Below are positions 52,549-62,748 of a stretch of 64,000 bases of DNA, in pieces; position 1 is the stretch's first letter; the number at the start of each line of letters is the position of its first letter. Source of the stretch: Actinomadura cremea (lineage in GTDB: Bacteria > Actinomycetota > Actinomycetes > Streptosporangiales > Streptosporangiaceae); the NCBI RefSeq assembly GCF_014648495.1, contig NZ_BMRF01000007.1, positions 1-64,000 on the forward strand, given 5' to 3'. Both the position numbers and the translations under genes were made by a program. The notes beneath the pieces were generated by a model. It worked only from the letters and a program-made list of their open reading frames with translations, was not told the origin of the DNA and ran no database searches.

Positions 52549-52642
52549 ACCGCGGGCGACAGGTAATCGTCACCATCTGGAACGGTCCAAAACCGAATCG
52601 GCGGGTATCGCACCCTATGAGAGGTTTCCGGGCGGAGTCACC

Positions 52643-52990
52643 ATGGACGTGGTGACACATCGTCGTCCGGAGGGGGTGAAGGTCGTGCGAGATGCATGGT
52701 CCAACCGTGAGGTGTGGACGTTCGAGTGCCTGTGCTGCTCGACGACCTGGGACGAGCAGATCGAGATCCGCCACGTCGGCGACGGCCACGGCATCGAGCT
52801 CGTGACCTACGAGCGCGGCGGGCAGCCCTGCACCACGCCCTGGGCGTCCGACCGCGCCTGCCCCAGGTGCCAGAGCCAGAACGTCAAGGCGTTCTGCGCA
52901 AGGCACCCGCGGGTCGCCGAGGTCCCCGAGGCCCGTCCCGACACGGACGTGAAGCTGGTCTACCACCTTCGCCGCATCCACGCCTGGTGA
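52643..52990 (+). CDS. Small zinc-ribbon-like protein
   Basis: A 115-residue protein with two cysteine groups, FECLCCSTTW and ACPRCQSQNVKAFC, likely forming a zinc ribbon. The conserved block NREVWTFECLCC and the end VKLVYHLRRIHAW are shared with small proteins next to rsmI in other actinomycetes, as I remember them. ATG 52643 has GGCGGA upstream; a GTG at 52685 with GGAGGGGG in front is an equally possible start. The function is unknown. Confidence 0.7.
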   Translation: MDVVTHRRPEGVKVVRDAWSNREVWTFECLCCSTTWDEQIEIRHVGDGHGIELVTYERGGQPCTTPWASDRACPRCQSQNVKAFCARHPRVAEVPEARPDTDVKLVYHLRRIHAW

Positions 52991-53013
52991 AGCGGCGGTT
53001 GCCCGGCCGCGGC

Positions 53014-54819
53014 CTACTTCGGGGGTTCGCTCGCTGACGGCTCGGGCGCGGCACCGGTCGCGGCGCCGGTCGCGGCGCCGGGCGCGGCGGCGGTCGCGGG
53101 GCGGCGGCGCCGCACGCGGACGGCCTGGCGGACCTCCGGCGTGAACGCCATCCCGGCGGCGAGCGCGGCGAGCGGCACGGCGGGCAGGACGTAGCGGTAG
53201 TCGAACTCGGCGGTCGCGGCGGGGGCCAGCAGCAGGCCGGTCGCGAGCGTCCAGGGCAGGAACGCGCGTCCGCCGAAGCGCCGCCACAGCGGGACCAGCC
53301 CGGCGAGGCCGATCAGCAGGATGCCGCCGATCATCGTGCCGCGCAGGTAGAAGACGTCCTGGTAGCCGCGGATCGCCCCGGCGAACGGCTCCACCGTGTG
53401 GGTCTCGGCGTTGCCGTTCTCGTACTCCTTGGCCTCGGCGGCCGCGATCGAGTCGCCGTCCATCCGCCAGTTCGGCAGCGGGCGGGCGTTGCCGTCGCGA
53501 TCGGCCCAGAACTCGTACTGGTCGTAGGTCGCCTTGTCGGGGAAGACGGTCCGGTCCCACTGGAACACGCGGAAGAAGTCGCCGAGGACGACCTTCGCGT
53601 AGTCGAGCGGCTGGTTGGTGATGACGCGCTTGGCGTAGTCGTTCGCGAGTTCGTTGTTCTCGGGGCTGAAGCGCTGGCCGGGGTAGCGGTTCAGGGGCGA
53701 CGCGGAGTTCCAGATGCCGTCCTGCGACTTCGGCAGCCGGTTCTCCGGCTCGGTGCACAGCGGGTACTGGCGGACGGGCAGGTCCGGGATCTCGTGGCAG
53801 TCGGCGAACTTGTAGACCCGGGCGTACAGGAAGATCCCGGTGCTCTCGGTCATCGCGAACTTGCCGGTCTCGACCTTGTACCAGGTCATGTACGACAGGA
53901 CGGGCAGCATGCAGGCGACCGCCGTGACCGCCATGATCTTCCAGCCGCTCCGCCGGATGAGCATGTAGGTCAGCACGCCGATGAGGACGGGCATGCCGAC
54001 CGTCCGGGTCAGCCAGGAGAACCCGACGATCAGGCCGACCGCCGCGGCGATCTTCCAGGTCGGGCGGTCGCGCCACAGCAGCAGCGTCACCGCCGACATC
54101 ACCAGGAACCCGAACAGCGTGTCGGACAGCACGAGGTGCTCGAGCTGGATCTGGTAGGCGTCGAGCAGGACGGGCGCCGCCGCGATCGCCGCGCCCCAGC
54201 CGGGCAGCCGGAAGCGGCGGTGCAGGAGGGCGTAGACCATCAGGCCCATCGCCAAACCCATGAGGTGCTGGACGGCCGACACGAGCGCGAAGCTGTGGAA
54301 CGGCTTCAGCAGGATCAGCAGGAATCCGTAGCCGTCGGGCCGCAGCGGATGCGGGTGCGGCTCCATGGCGACGTGCAGGTAGTCGAAGCTGTCGTTGAAG
54401 AACATCACCGGCCGGTAGCCGGCCATCGCGGTGAGGCGGAGCAGCGCCGCCATGACAATGATCACACTGAACGTCGGGTTCCGGCGGACGATCGCCCACA
54501 GCCCGAAACCACGTTTCGGACGCGCCGAATCGTCGGCGGCCGGCGTGTCGGCGGATTTCTCCGCCGGTTCCGCGGGCGCGTCGAGCGTGTCCTCGCGCAC
54601 CTCGCGCACCTCCAGGACGGACGTCGCGCCCTTCGGCGTGTCGCGGCCCGGCCCGGCCCCCGAACGCGCCCGTGCGGCGCCCGGCGCGTCGCGCCGCTCG
54701 TCCGCCCGTGCGGCGGTGTTCCCGCCGGTCACGGACTCGCCCGTACCCGTGGCGCGGTCGTGCCCGTCGTCCCGCACGGCCTCGTCCCGTCCGGTGTCGC
54801 GCGGCGATCGACCCGCCAC
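53014..54819 (-). CDS. GT-C-like integral membrane protein
   Basis: A 601-residue membrane protein. About 130 charged, disordered residues precede a membrane region whose first loop, FFNDSFDYLHVAMEPHPHPL, resembles the acidic catalytic loop of GT-C glycosyltransferases (DxD/ExD type). Around ten further helices and a long extracytoplasmic domain (GIWNSASPLNRYPGQRFSP) follow, with an AAPGAATGAATG-type tail. GTG 54819 was chosen because GGGGAGG lies 7 bases upstream. It is likely an envelope glycosyltransferase using a polyprenyl-linked sugar, in keeping with its neighbours. Confidence 0.78.
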   Translation of the reverse strand: MAGRSPRDTGRDEAVRDDGHDRATGTGESVTGGNTAARADERRDAPGAARARSGAGPGRDTPKGATSVLEVREVREDTLDAPAEPAEKSADTPAADDSARPKRGFGLWAIVRRNPTFSVIIVMAALLRLTAMAGYRPVMFFNDSFDYLHVAMEPHPHPLRPDGYGFLLILLKPFHSFALVSAVQHLMGLAMGLMVYALLHRRFRLPGWGAAIAAAPVLLDAYQIQLEHLVLSDTLFGFLVMSAVTLLLWRDRPTWKIAAAVGLIVGFSWLTRTVGMPVLIGVLTYMLIRRSGWKIMAVTAVACMLPVLSYMTWYKVETGKFAMTESTGIFLYARVYKFADCHEIPDLPVRQYPLCTEPENRLPKSQDGIWNSASPLNRYPGQRFSPENNELANDYAKRVITNQPLDYAKVVLGDFFRVFQWDRTVFPDKATYDQYEFWADRDGNARPLPNWRMDGDSIAAAEAKEYENGNAETHTVEPFAGAIRGYQDVFYLRGTMIGGILLIGLAGLVPLWRRFGGRAFLPWTLATGLLLAPAATAEFDYRYVLPAVPLAALAAGMAFTPEVRQAVRVRRRRPATAAAPGAATGAATGAAPEPSASEPPK

Positions 54820-55130
54820 TGGCGTACCTCCCCTTAGCCGTCGGGCACCCGGTCCGGTGGTCCGCCCGTATCCGGCGCGCGTCACAGCCGACCCACCCCT
54901 TCCCGGCCGTCGTGCCCGTATGCTTGACGTCCTAGCCTGCCGCCCACGACCGTGGCGGAGGGGGTTGTTCGGTTGCGAACGCGCAACACGATACGGGTGG
55001 TCTTCAGCAGACCCGCCCTCATGACCCGCCCGCGGCAGGCATCATGCATGAACCGATAGGCCGAGCGCGGGAAACCAAAAGGGTAGTCGAACGTACCGCA
55101 GACGGTCACAGGGGTAACGAAGGAGATCAC
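54820..55130. promoter_or_regulatory. Divergent promoter gap between glycosylation genes
   Basis: The 311-base gap separates the GT-C gene from the GT2 gene. It includes a small inverted repeat, GTTGCG-AACG-CGCAAC, and a TTGACG box near 54924 without a clear -10. No open frame in it looks real. Confidence 0.35.
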
Positions 55131-56435
55131 GTGGAACTCTCCGTAGTGATGCCGTGCCTGAACGAAGCCGAGACGATCGAGACCTGCGTCCGCAAGACGG
55201 TCGGCTTCCTCGAGGAGAGCGGCATCGACGGCGAGGTCGTCATCGCCGACAACGGCAGCACCGACGGCAGCCAGCAGCTCGCCCGGGACGCGGGGGCGCG
55301 CGTCGTCCCCGTCGCCGACAAGGGGTACGGCAACGCGCTGATGGGCGGGATCGCCGCCGCGCGGGGCCGTTACGTCGCGATGGGCGACGCCGACGACTCC
55401 TACGACTTCACCACGCTCGGCCCGTTCCTGGACGAGCTGCGCGACGGTGCCGACCTCGTCATGGGCAACCGGTTCAAGGGGGGCATCGCCCCCGGCGCCA
55501 TGCCGCCGCTGCACCGCTACCTCGGCAACCCGGTGCTCAGCTTCATCGGGCGGCTGTTCTTCCGCAGCAAGATCGGCGACTTCCACTGCGGGCTGCGCGC
55601 CTTCGACAAGGAGTCGATCATGCGCCTGGGCCTGCAGACCGGCGGCATGGAGTTCGCCAGCGAGATGGTCGTCAAGGCGACCCTGCAGGGCTACGACATC
55701 CGCGAGGTCCCGACCACGCTGTCGCCGGACGGGCGGACCCGCGCCCCCCACCTCAACACCTGGCGCGACGGTTGGCGTCATCTGCGCTTCCTCTCCCTCT
55801 ACAGCCCCCGCTGGCTCTTCCTGATCCCCGGTCTCGTCTTCATGACGCTCGGACTGATCGCGGGGATCGCGCTCTCCACCGGTCCGGTGACCGTCGGCGA
55901 CGTCGCCTTCGACGTCGACACCCTCGTCGGCGCGGGCGCGGCCATGGTGATCGGCTTCCAGGCCGTGGTGTTCGCGGTGCTCACGAAGGTCTACGCGATG
56001 CAGGAGGGCTTCCTGCCGGACGACCGGCGGGTGAAGCGCCTCATCAACTGGTGGAGCCTCGAACGCGGGCTGATGGTCAGCGGGCTCCTCGCCGTCGCCG
56101 GCCTCGCCGGCCTCGTCGCGTCGCTGCTGCACTGGCGCGTCAACGACTTCGGCGAGCTCGACCCGCGCGAGTCGCTGCGCATCGTCGTCCCCGCCGCGAC
56201 CGCCCTGGTCATGAGCCTGCAGGCGCTGTTCGGGACCGCGTTCATCAGCATCCTCGGCATCCGCCGCCGCCAGCACCCGCCGATGACCGACCCGGCCGAG
56301 GAGGCCGCGGGCGTCGTGGACGCCGCCGCCCACCGGGTCGAGGCGGAGCGCCGCCGGGACGCCGCCGAGGAGACCGCCGAGCCGAAGGTCACCGCCGCCA
56401 AGGGCGCCGAGACCGACGACGAGGGCACCGCCTGA
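55131..56435 (+). CDS. Family 2 glycosyltransferase with C-terminal membrane helices
   Basis: A 434-residue glycosyltransferase. The GT-A domain (1-230) has ELSVVMPCLNEAETIETCV, IADNGSTDGS, the metal-binding MGDADDSYD (DxD) and GLRAFDKESI. It resembles polyprenyl-phosphate-mannose/glucose synthases. Four to five C-terminal helices follow (about 240-385), then a charged tail. GTG 55131 has AAGGAG 5 bases upstream. It could supply the lipid-linked sugar for the mannosyltransferase and the GT-C proteins nearby. A hairpin follows the gene. Confidence 0.9.
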   Translation: MELSVVMPCLNEAETIETCVRKTVGFLEESGIDGEVVIADNGSTDGSQQLARDAGARVVPVADKGYGNALMGGIAAARGRYVAMGDADDSYDFTTLGPFLDELRDGADLVMGNRFKGGIAPGAMPPLHRYLGNPVLSFIGRLFFRSKIGDFHCGLRAFDKESIMRLGLQTGGMEFASEMVVKATLQGYDIREVPTTLSPDGRTRAPHLNTWRDGWRHLRFLSLYSPRWLFLIPGLVFMTLGLIAGIALSTGPVTVGDVAFDVDTLVGAGAAMVIGFQAVVFAVLTKVYAMQEGFLPDDRRVKRLINWWSLERGLMVSGLLAVAGLAGLVASLLHWRVNDFGELDPRESLRIVVPAATALVMSLQALFGTAFISILGIRRRQHPPMTDPAEEAAGVVDAAAHRVEAERRRDAAEETAEPKVTAAKGAETDDEGTA

Positions 56436-56463
56436 CGCCCGTCCCGCCGTGAACCTGGACGGC

Positions 56464-56494
56464 CGCTCAGCGCGCGCCGAGAACTCGCTGAGCG
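56464..56494 (+). terminator. Hairpin followed by a short T-run after the GT2 gene
   Basis: CGCTCAGCG (56464-56472) pairs with CGCTGAGCG (56486-56494) around a 13-base loop and is followed by TTT. It lies 28 bases past the GT2 stop codon. Confidence 0.55.
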
Positions 56495-56623
56495 TTTCCG
56501 GACCTGGGCCTGAGCCCCGCCCGGACTGTGACAGCCTGGGACGGCCATGGATTTTCCTTACCTGAGCGACCGTTCCCCGGCCGAAGCGCCCCCGCCCGGC
56601 ACCGGCCGGAGGACGGGACGTCC

Positions 56624-58414
56624 ATGAGCGCCGAGGGCGCGGCGACCGTCACGCGCCGCCCGTCCGATCCCGCGGGCGCCACGGCGGAGCAGACCCGCCG
56701 GGGGCGCCGCCGCTGGGCCCTCGCGTTCGTCCTCGGCTGGCTCGCGCAGGTCGGGGTCCGGGTGTGGCTCGCGTCCGGGCAGACGCTGCCGGTCGCGACG
56801 CCGGACGAGTCCGGGTACCTGTTCGCCGCCCGCGTCCTCACCGGCGGGCCCGACGCCGACATGTCCTACGGGACCGTCTACCGCGCCGGGTACCCGCTGC
56901 TGCTGGTCCCCGCGTTCTGGTTCGGCGACGACCCCGTCACCGTCTACCGGGGCGCGCTCGTCATCAACGCGCTGATCAGCGCGTCGATGCTGCCGCTGGC
57001 GTACCTGCTGCTGCGCGGGCTGAACGTCGCGGCGCGCCCCGCGTACCTGTTCGGGCACGTCACCGCGCTGCTGCCCGGGGTGCTGTTCTACTCGCTGTTC
57101 GTCCTCACCGACGCGATCCTGCCGGTGCTCGTCGTCGGCTGGCTGCTGCTTGCGCACGCCTGGCTGGCGGCGCCGCGAGCCCCCGAGGGGCGCGGCGCCG
57201 TCCGGCTCGCCCTGTACGGGACGGGCGCGTCCCTGCTCGTCGGGTTCGCCTACGCGTCGCACAGCCGGGGCGCGATCCTGATCGTCGTCCACGCGGTCGT
57301 CCTGCTGGCGGGTGCGCTGCTGCGCCTGCGGTCGTGGCGCGCGACGACCCTCGCCGGGGCCGCCGCGGCCGCCGCGGGCCTCGCCGGGGCGCTGCTGAAC
57401 CGGGCCGTGATCATCCCGCACCTGTACCCGGCGGGCGACAACGACCTCGGCGGCAACCTCGCCGAGCGGCTCACCACCGTGGACGGCTGGGGCTGGACGC
57501 TGTCGCTCGGCACCGGGCAGGTCTGGTACCAGGCCGTCGCGACCGGCGGCGTCGCCGCGATCGGGCTGGCCGCCGCCGTGTTCGCGGTGGTGCGCCGGGA
57601 CGCGTCCGCGCCGGTGCGGGTCCTCGCCCTCGGGGTGCTCGCCACCGTCGCGGGGACGGCGCTCGCGACGTCCGCCGCGCTGCCCGTCGAGTACCGCATC
57701 GGCAACTACGTGTACGGGCGCTACCTGGCGTGCGTCACCCCGGTCCTGTTCGCGGCCGGTGTCGCCGTCCTGCTGCGCGCCCCCCGCCGGACGCTCGCGC
57801 GGGCGGTCGCGTCCGCCGCCGCGCTCACGGTGCTCGCCGCGTGCGTCGTCCAGTGGTACGCGGGCGACCTGCTCAGCGAGTACACGTTCACGATCTACGA
57901 CTTCCCCGAGACGTCCTTCCTCACGTGGGACTGGGACTCCTTCCACCTCTGGCACGCCACCCTCGCGGGCCTGGCGGTCCTCGCGGTCGCGGCCGCCGCC
58001 GTCCTGCTGCCCCGGCACGGCGCGCCGGTGCTCGCCGCCGTCCTCGCCGCCGTCGCCCTCGCGATGACGGTCACCGCCGTCGACCGCATCGCCCGCCCGC
58101 TCGTCGCGGAGCAGACCGCCGAGACCGACCTGCGCGGCAGCGTCGACCTGCGCGCCCAGGGCTCCATCGCGGTGGACTGGAACGTCCCCTGGACGATGCG
58201 GCTCTCGCACTACTTCTGGGCCTGGTGGAGCGAGGGCACCCTCTTCGACTCCCGCTGGACCCCGCCGCCGCAGGACGCCTACATGATCGTCCTCGCGTGG
58301 CCCGGCGACGTCCCCGCCACCGACTCCTGGCCCGGCGGCGCCCCGTCCGGCTGGGAGGTCGTCGACAGCCGCCGCACCCCGGAAGGCAACTGGGTCGCCT
58401 GGGCCCGCGGTTAG
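56624..58414 (+). CDS. Polytopic membrane protein, putative GT-C glycosyltransferase
   Basis: A 596-residue protein with about 12 hydrophobic segments. An early loop, LPVATPDESGYLFAARVL, carries the Asp-Glu pair expected in GT-C enzymes. The C-terminal part is an extracytoplasmic domain (MRLSHYFWAWWSEGTLFDSR). ATG 56624 is preceded by GGAGGACGGGACG. It ends convergently with the next minus-strand gene, the two stop codons overlapping in TTAG. The last 91 bases are also present in the duplicated unit at 59150-59240. Confidence 0.8.
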   Translation: MSAEGAATVTRRPSDPAGATAEQTRRGRRRWALAFVLGWLAQVGVRVWLASGQTLPVATPDESGYLFAARVLTGGPDADMSYGTVYRAGYPLLLVPAFWFGDDPVTVYRGALVINALISASMLPLAYLLLRGLNVAARPAYLFGHVTALLPGVLFYSLFVLTDAILPVLVVGWLLLAHAWLAAPRAPEGRGAVRLALYGTGASLLVGFAYASHSRGAILIVVHAVVLLAGALLRLRSWRATTLAGAAAAAAGLAGALLNRAVIIPHLYPAGDNDLGGNLAERLTTVDGWGWTLSLGTGQVWYQAVATGGVAAIGLAAAVFAVVRRDASAPVRVLALGVLATVAGTALATSAALPVEYRIGNYVYGRYLACVTPVLFAAGVAVLLRAPRRTLARAVASAAALTVLAACVVQWYAGDLLSEYTFTIYDFPETSFLTWDWDSFHLWHATLAGLAVLAVAAAAVLLPRHGAPVLAAVLAAVALAMTVTAVDRIARPLVAEQTAETDLRGSVDLRAQGSIAVDWNVPWTMRLSHYFWAWWSEGTLFDSRWTPPPQDAYMIVLAWPGDVPATDSWPGGAPSGWEVVDSRRTPEGNWVAWARG

Positions 58415-59149
58415 CCGCGGGGCGGGTCCCAGAGTTGCAGGACGCCGTCGGACGACTTCCACATGAGCCGCCAGCCCTCGGCGGGGGAGGGGCTCCAGCC
58501 GTAGCCGATCTGCGACTCCATGCCGCGCCAGCGGGTGTAGAGCATCGGCCCCTCGTAGGCGGTCCGCGGGACCTGCGGCGCGTAGTGCGGCCAGTCGCGC
58601 ACGTCGCCGTGCCAGGTGCGGTCGCCCCAGACGTCCTTCGTGTAGAAGGCGAGCGTCTGGGCGAGGCGGCGGTCGGTGACGATGAGGTCGATGTCGGCGT
58701 CGTGGGCGGCGAGGTAGCCGCGCAGCTCGCCCCACGCCCGGTCGCGGGGGAGGCCCGGGACGGCCTGCACGGCGGCGATCGCGTACGCGGCGCCGAGCGC
58801 GACCGCGAGGACGGGCGCCGCCACGCGGAGCCGTAGGCGCCCGGCCCACGCGCGGGGGATCGTCCGGTACAGCAGGATCAGGGAGCCGAAGCCGCCGGCG
58901 AGCAGGGCGGGCATGACGGCGAACCAGTACCGTACGAGCCACGCGCGGAGCTTGATGTCGTTCGGGTCGAGGACGCCCGCGCAGACCGTCAGCGGGACGG
59001 CGAGGGTCGCGAACCAGACGAGGACGAGCGAGAGGCGGCGGTCGCGGGTGACGGCCCAGCCGACGATCGTGAGCCCGAGCGCCACGACGAAGACCGTCCC
59101 CAGGGGGTGCCAGTCGTGCATCGCGCGCAGGAACGAGCGGGCCGCCAGC
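58324..59149. repeat. 826-bp tandem duplication, unit 1
   Basis: This unit is repeated exactly, directly adjacent, as 59150-59975, with the two flanks diverging at 58323 and 59976. It contains the last 91 bases of the plus-strand GT-C gene and the 3' part of the minus-strand gene. No difference between the units was seen in the stretches compared. Confidence 0.92.
58411..59149 (-). pseudogene. Truncated C-terminal copy of the neighbouring GT-C-like gene
   Basis: The frame encodes the last ~246 residues of the protein at 59237-60841 and is identical to it (for example [20 protein letters not shown] and the end LQLWDPPRG). It was created by the 826-bp duplication and lacks the N-terminal half. 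ATG 59121 could start a 236-residue fragment, but no promoter is apparent. Its stop overlaps the stop of the plus-strand gene (TTAG). Confidence 0.88.
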
Positions 59150-59240
59150 CTCCTGGCCCGGCGGCGCCCCGTCCGGCTGGGAGGTCGTCGACAGCCGCCG
59201 CACCCCGGAAGGCAACTGGGTCGCCTGGGCCCGCGGTTAG
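59150..59240 (+). pseudogene. 3' fragment of the plus-strand GT-C gene
   Basis: A copy of the last 30 codons (SGWEVVDSRRTPEGNWVAWA, then RG and the stop) of the gene at 56624-58414, carried along by the tandem duplication. It has no start and lies antisense to the 59237-60841 gene end. Confidence 0.85.
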
Positions 59241-59975
59241 CCGCGGGGCGGGTCCCAGAGTTGCAGGACGCCGTCGGACGACTTCCACATGAGCCGCCAG
59301 CCCTCGGCGGGGGAGGGGCTCCAGCCGTAGCCGATCTGCGACTCCATGCCGCGCCAGCGGGTGTAGAGCATCGGCCCCTCGTAGGCGGTCCGCGGGACCT
59401 GCGGCGCGTAGTGCGGCCAGTCGCGCACGTCGCCGTGCCAGGTGCGGTCGCCCCAGACGTCCTTCGTGTAGAAGGCGAGCGTCTGGGCGAGGCGGCGGTC
59501 GGTGACGATGAGGTCGATGTCGGCGTCGTGGGCGGCGAGGTAGCCGCGCAGCTCGCCCCACGCCCGGTCGCGGGGGAGGCCCGGGACGGCCTGCACGGCG
59601 GCGATCGCGTACGCGGCGCCGAGCGCGACCGCGAGGACGGGCGCCGCCACGCGGAGCCGTAGGCGCCCGGCCCACGCGCGGGGGATCGTCCGGTACAGCA
59701 GGATCAGGGAGCCGAAGCCGCCGGCGAGCAGGGCGGGCATGACGGCGAACCAGTACCGTACGAGCCACGCGCGGAGCTTGATGTCGTTCGGGTCGAGGAC
59801 GCCCGCGCAGACCGTCAGCGGGACGGCGAGGGTCGCGAACCAGACGAGGACGAGCGAGAGGCGGCGGTCGCGGGTGACGGCCCAGCCGACGATCGTGAGC
59901 CCGAGCGCCACGACGAAGACCGTCCCCAGGGGGTGCCAGTCGTGCATCGCGCGCAGGAACGAGCGGGCCGCCAGC
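59150..59975. repeat. 826-bp tandem duplication, unit 2
   Basis: Exact second copy of 58324-59149. Its first 91 bases are a plus-strand 3' fragment of the gene ending at 58414, and its remainder is the genuine 3' part of the gene at 59237-60841. The junction between the units shows no microhomology. Confidence 0.92.
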
Positions 59976-60841
59976 TCGCGGGTGACGTAGTCGCGCGACT
60001 TGCCGCCGTGCGTGGCGGCCGACGAGAGCCCGGCGAGCGGCGAGCCCCACACGATCTGGTTGTGGACGAGGTTGAAGGCCAGGACGGCGAGCATGGGGAC
60101 GCCGACCGTGATGTTGCGGCGCCACGGGATGCGCAGCAGCGCCAGGTAGGCGGGGATCGCGAGGAACAGGAACGCGAGGAACTCGCGGACGAGGAACGCC
60201 GACGCCATGAGCAGGCCCGCGGCGATCAGCCAGCGGGTCTGGAGCCGTCCGGTGCGGCGGCTCGCGACGATCAGCGCCGCCATGCCGAGCGCGAAGAGGC
60301 CCGCACCGGGCATGTCGGGCAGCACCACGCCGGTCGACCAGGTGATCTCCTGCCCGTACGGGTTCGTCAGCGTGAAGAACGGGTGGACGAGCATGACCGC
60401 GGCGGACGCGAGGCCCGCGACGTCCCCGAACAGGGCGCGGACGACGAGGTAGGTGCCGGTGAAGAACGCGACCCCGCCCAGGGCCGCGACGACGAAGTAG
60501 GCGGCCTGGCCGTCCCCGAGGATCTCCTGGAACAGCCGCGTGGGCAGCACCAGCCCGAGCCGGGTGACCTGGTGCGGGACCTCGTAGAACGGCCATTCCG
60601 CCAGCGGGATGTCCGGCCAGGAGCGCGCCGCGACCCACACGTAGTGCGGGTCGAAGTACAGCGGCGGCGTCATCAGGACGTACTGGACGCCGACGGCCGA
60701 CGCGGTGACCAGGAGGGCCAGCCAGACGACGCGCCGGGTGCGGCGGACGCGGGCGAGCAGCCGTGCGCCGGGACGACGGGGTGACGGTTCGGCGTCGCCC
60801 GCGGTCCGGTGGCCGGTCTCGCCTGTCGTCGTCTGGGGCAT
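59237..60841 (-). CDS. Polytopic membrane protein, putative mannosyl/GT-C transferase
   Basis: A 534-residue membrane protein with about 11 hydrophobic segments. After an N-terminal cytoplasmic tail and the first helix ([20 protein letters not shown]) comes the loop [20 protein letters not shown], with acidic and aromatic residues as in GT-C enzymes. A C-terminal extracytoplasmic domain of about 140 residues ends [12 protein letters not shown] 60841 is the only good start. Its 3' half is duplicated downstream by the 826-bp tandem repeat, but this copy is complete. It is divergent from metG. Confidence 0.8.
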   Translation of the reverse strand: MPQTTTGETGHRTAGDAEPSPRRPGARLLARVRRTRRVVWLALLVTASAVGVQYVLMTPPLYFDPHYVWVAARSWPDIPLAEWPFYEVPHQVTRLGLVLPTRLFQEILGDGQAAYFVVAALGGVAFFTGTYLVVRALFGDVAGLASAAVMLVHPFFTLTNPYGQEITWSTGVVLPDMPGAGLFALGMAALIVASRRTGRLQTRWLIAAGLLMASAFLVREFLAFLFLAIPAYLALLRIPWRRNITVGVPMLAVLAFNLVHNQIVWGSPLAGLSSAATHGGKSRDYVTRELAARSFLRAMHDWHPLGTVFVVALGLTIVGWAVTRDRRLSLVLVWFATLAVPLTVCAGVLDPNDIKLRAWLVRYWFAVMPALLAGGFGSLILLYRTIPRAWAGRLRLRVAAPVLAVALGAAYAIAAVQAVPGLPRDRAWGELRGYLAAHDADIDLIVTDRRLAQTLAFYTKDVWGDRTWHGDVRDWPHYAPQVPRTAYEGPMLYTRWRGMESQIGYGWSPSPAEGWRLMWKSSDGVLQLWDPPRG

Positions 60842-60954
60842 GTCCGTCTTCTGCCTTCGGGGTCGCTCGGGTTCGTGCGGCGGGAACGCCGAACCAGGCT
60901 ACTGCCGCCGATAACCGTGCTGTCCGGAGGGCGGACCGGACTACCCTTGATTTC

Positions 60955-62748
60955 ATGTCCTCGTCAAGCCGACACATCCTGACCGCGCCCGCCTGGCCGT
61001 ACGCCAACGGGCCCCGTCACATCGGGCACGTCTCCGGTTTCGCGCTGCCCGCCGACATGTTCAGCCGCTACCAGCGGATGGCGGGCAACAAGGTCCTGAT
61101 GGTGAGCGGCACCGACGAGCACGGCACGCCGATCCAGGTGCAGGCCGACAAGGAGGGCGTGTCCCCCCGGGAGATCGCCGACCGCTACAGCTCCGTGATC
61201 GCCGAGGACCTGCACGGCCTCGGGATGTCCTACGACCTGTTCACCCGGACCTCGACCCGCAACCACCACGCGGTCGTCCAGGAGATCTTCAAGGGCCTCT
61301 ACGGCAACGGCTACATCTTCCCGAAGCAGACGATGGGGGCGATCTCCCCGTCGACCGGGCGGACGCTGCCGGACCGGTACATCGAGGGCACCTGCCCGAT
61401 CTGCGGGTACGACGGCGCGCGCGGCGACCAGTGCGACAACTGCGGCAACCAGCTCGACCCGATCGAACTGATCAACCCGGTGAGCCGCATCAACGGGGAG
61501 ACGCCGAAGTTCGTCGAGACCGAGCACTTCATGCTCGACCTGCCCGCGTTCACCGACGTCCTCGGCGAGTACCTGCGCGGAAAGCAGGGGCAGTGGCGGC
61601 CGAACGTCCTGAAGTTCTCGCTGAACCTGCTGGACGACCTGCAGCCGCGCGCGATCAGCCGCGACCTCGACTGGGGCGTCCCGATCCCGCTGGACGGGTG
61701 GCGCGACAACCCGAACAAGAAGCTGTACGTGTGGTTCGACGCGGTCGTCGGCTACTTCTCCGCGTCGGTGGAGTGGGCGCGGCGGCAGGGCGACCCGGAC
61801 CTGTGGCGCGGCTGGTGGCAGGACCCGGACGCCCTGTCGTACTACTTCATGGGCAAGGACAACATCGTCTTCCACTCCGAGATCTGGCCCGCGATGCTGT
61901 TCGGCTACAGCGGGCAGGGCGACAAGGGCGGCGAGCCGGGCTCGCTGGGCGCCCTGAACGTCCCGAACGAGGTGGTGGCGTCCGAGTTCCTGACGATGGA
62001 GGGGAAGAAGTTCTCCTCGTCCCGCCAGGTCGTCATCTACGTGAAGGACTTCCTCGACCGCTACGACGTGGACGCGCTGCGGTACTACGTCGCGGTCGCG
62101 GGCCCCGAGAACCAGGACACCGACTTCACCTGGTCGGAGTTCCGCCGCCGCAACAACGACGAGCTGGTCGCGGCGTGGGGCAACCTGGTCAACCGGTCGG
62201 TGAACATGGCCGCGAAGAACTACGGCGCGATCCCCGAGCCGGGCGACCTCACCGACGCCGACCGGGCGCTGATGGAGCGCAGCCGGAACGCGTTCGCGGC
62301 CGTCGGCGCCGAACTCGAGCGGTCCCGGTTCAAGAACGCGACCACCGAGGCGCTCGACGTCGTCCGGGACGCGAACAAGTACCTGTCGGACCAGGCGCCC
62401 TGGAAGCTGAAGGACGACCCGGCGCGCGTCCAGTCGATCCTGCACACCGCGCTGCAGGTGGTGGACGACGCGAAGACGCTGCTCACGCCGTTCCTGCCGA
62501 ACTCGTCGCAGAAGGTGTACGAGATGCTCGGCGGCGAGGGCGTGTGGAGCGGCATGCCGGAGCTGCGGGACGTGTCGGAGGACGGCGGCCCCGACTACCG
62601 GGTCCTCACCGGGGACTACGACGTCGAGGCCCGCTGGGAGTCGCGGCCGGTGCGGCCGGGCGTCCCGCTCGCCAAGCCCACGCCGCTGTTCAAGAAGCTG
62701 GACGAGTCGATCGTGGACGAGGAGCTCGCCCGGCTGGAGGGCGAGTGA
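60955..62748 (+). CDS. metG: Methionyl-tRNA synthetase
   Basis: A 597-residue class I synthetase charging tRNA-Met. The HIGH motif is HIGH (22-25, in PRHIGHVSG). The CP zinc-knuckle has four cysteines in [17 protein letters not shown]. The KMSKS equivalent is KFSSS near residue 353, and the anticodon-binding helices follow. No C-terminal EMAP/Trbp domain is present. ATG 60955 has no ribosome site within 20 bases. A TACCCT box at 60942-60947 sits where a leaderless transcript would start. It overlaps the TatD gene by 4 bases. Confidence 0.97.
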   Translation: MSSSSRHILTAPAWPYANGPRHIGHVSGFALPADMFSRYQRMAGNKVLMVSGTDEHGTPIQVQADKEGVSPREIADRYSSVIAEDLHGLGMSYDLFTRTSTRNHHAVVQEIFKGLYGNGYIFPKQTMGAISPSTGRTLPDRYIEGTCPICGYDGARGDQCDNCGNQLDPIELINPVSRINGETPKFVETEHFMLDLPAFTDVLGEYLRGKQGQWRPNVLKFSLNLLDDLQPRAISRDLDWGVPIPLDGWRDNPNKKLYVWFDAVVGYFSASVEWARRQGDPDLWRGWWQDPDALSYYFMGKDNIVFHSEIWPAMLFGYSGQGDKGGEPGSLGALNVPNEVVASEFLTMEGKKFSSSRQVVIYVKDFLDRYDVDALRYYVAVAGPENQDTDFTWSEFRRRNNDELVAAWGNLVNRSVNMAAKNYGAIPEPGDLTDADRALMERSRNAFAAVGAELERSRFKNATTEALDVVRDANKYLSDQAPWKLKDDPARVQSILHTALQVVDDAKTLLTPFLPNSSQKVYEMLGGEGVWSGMPELRDVSEDGGPDYRVLTGDYDVEARWESRPVRPGVPLAKPTPLFKKLDESIVDEELARLEGE

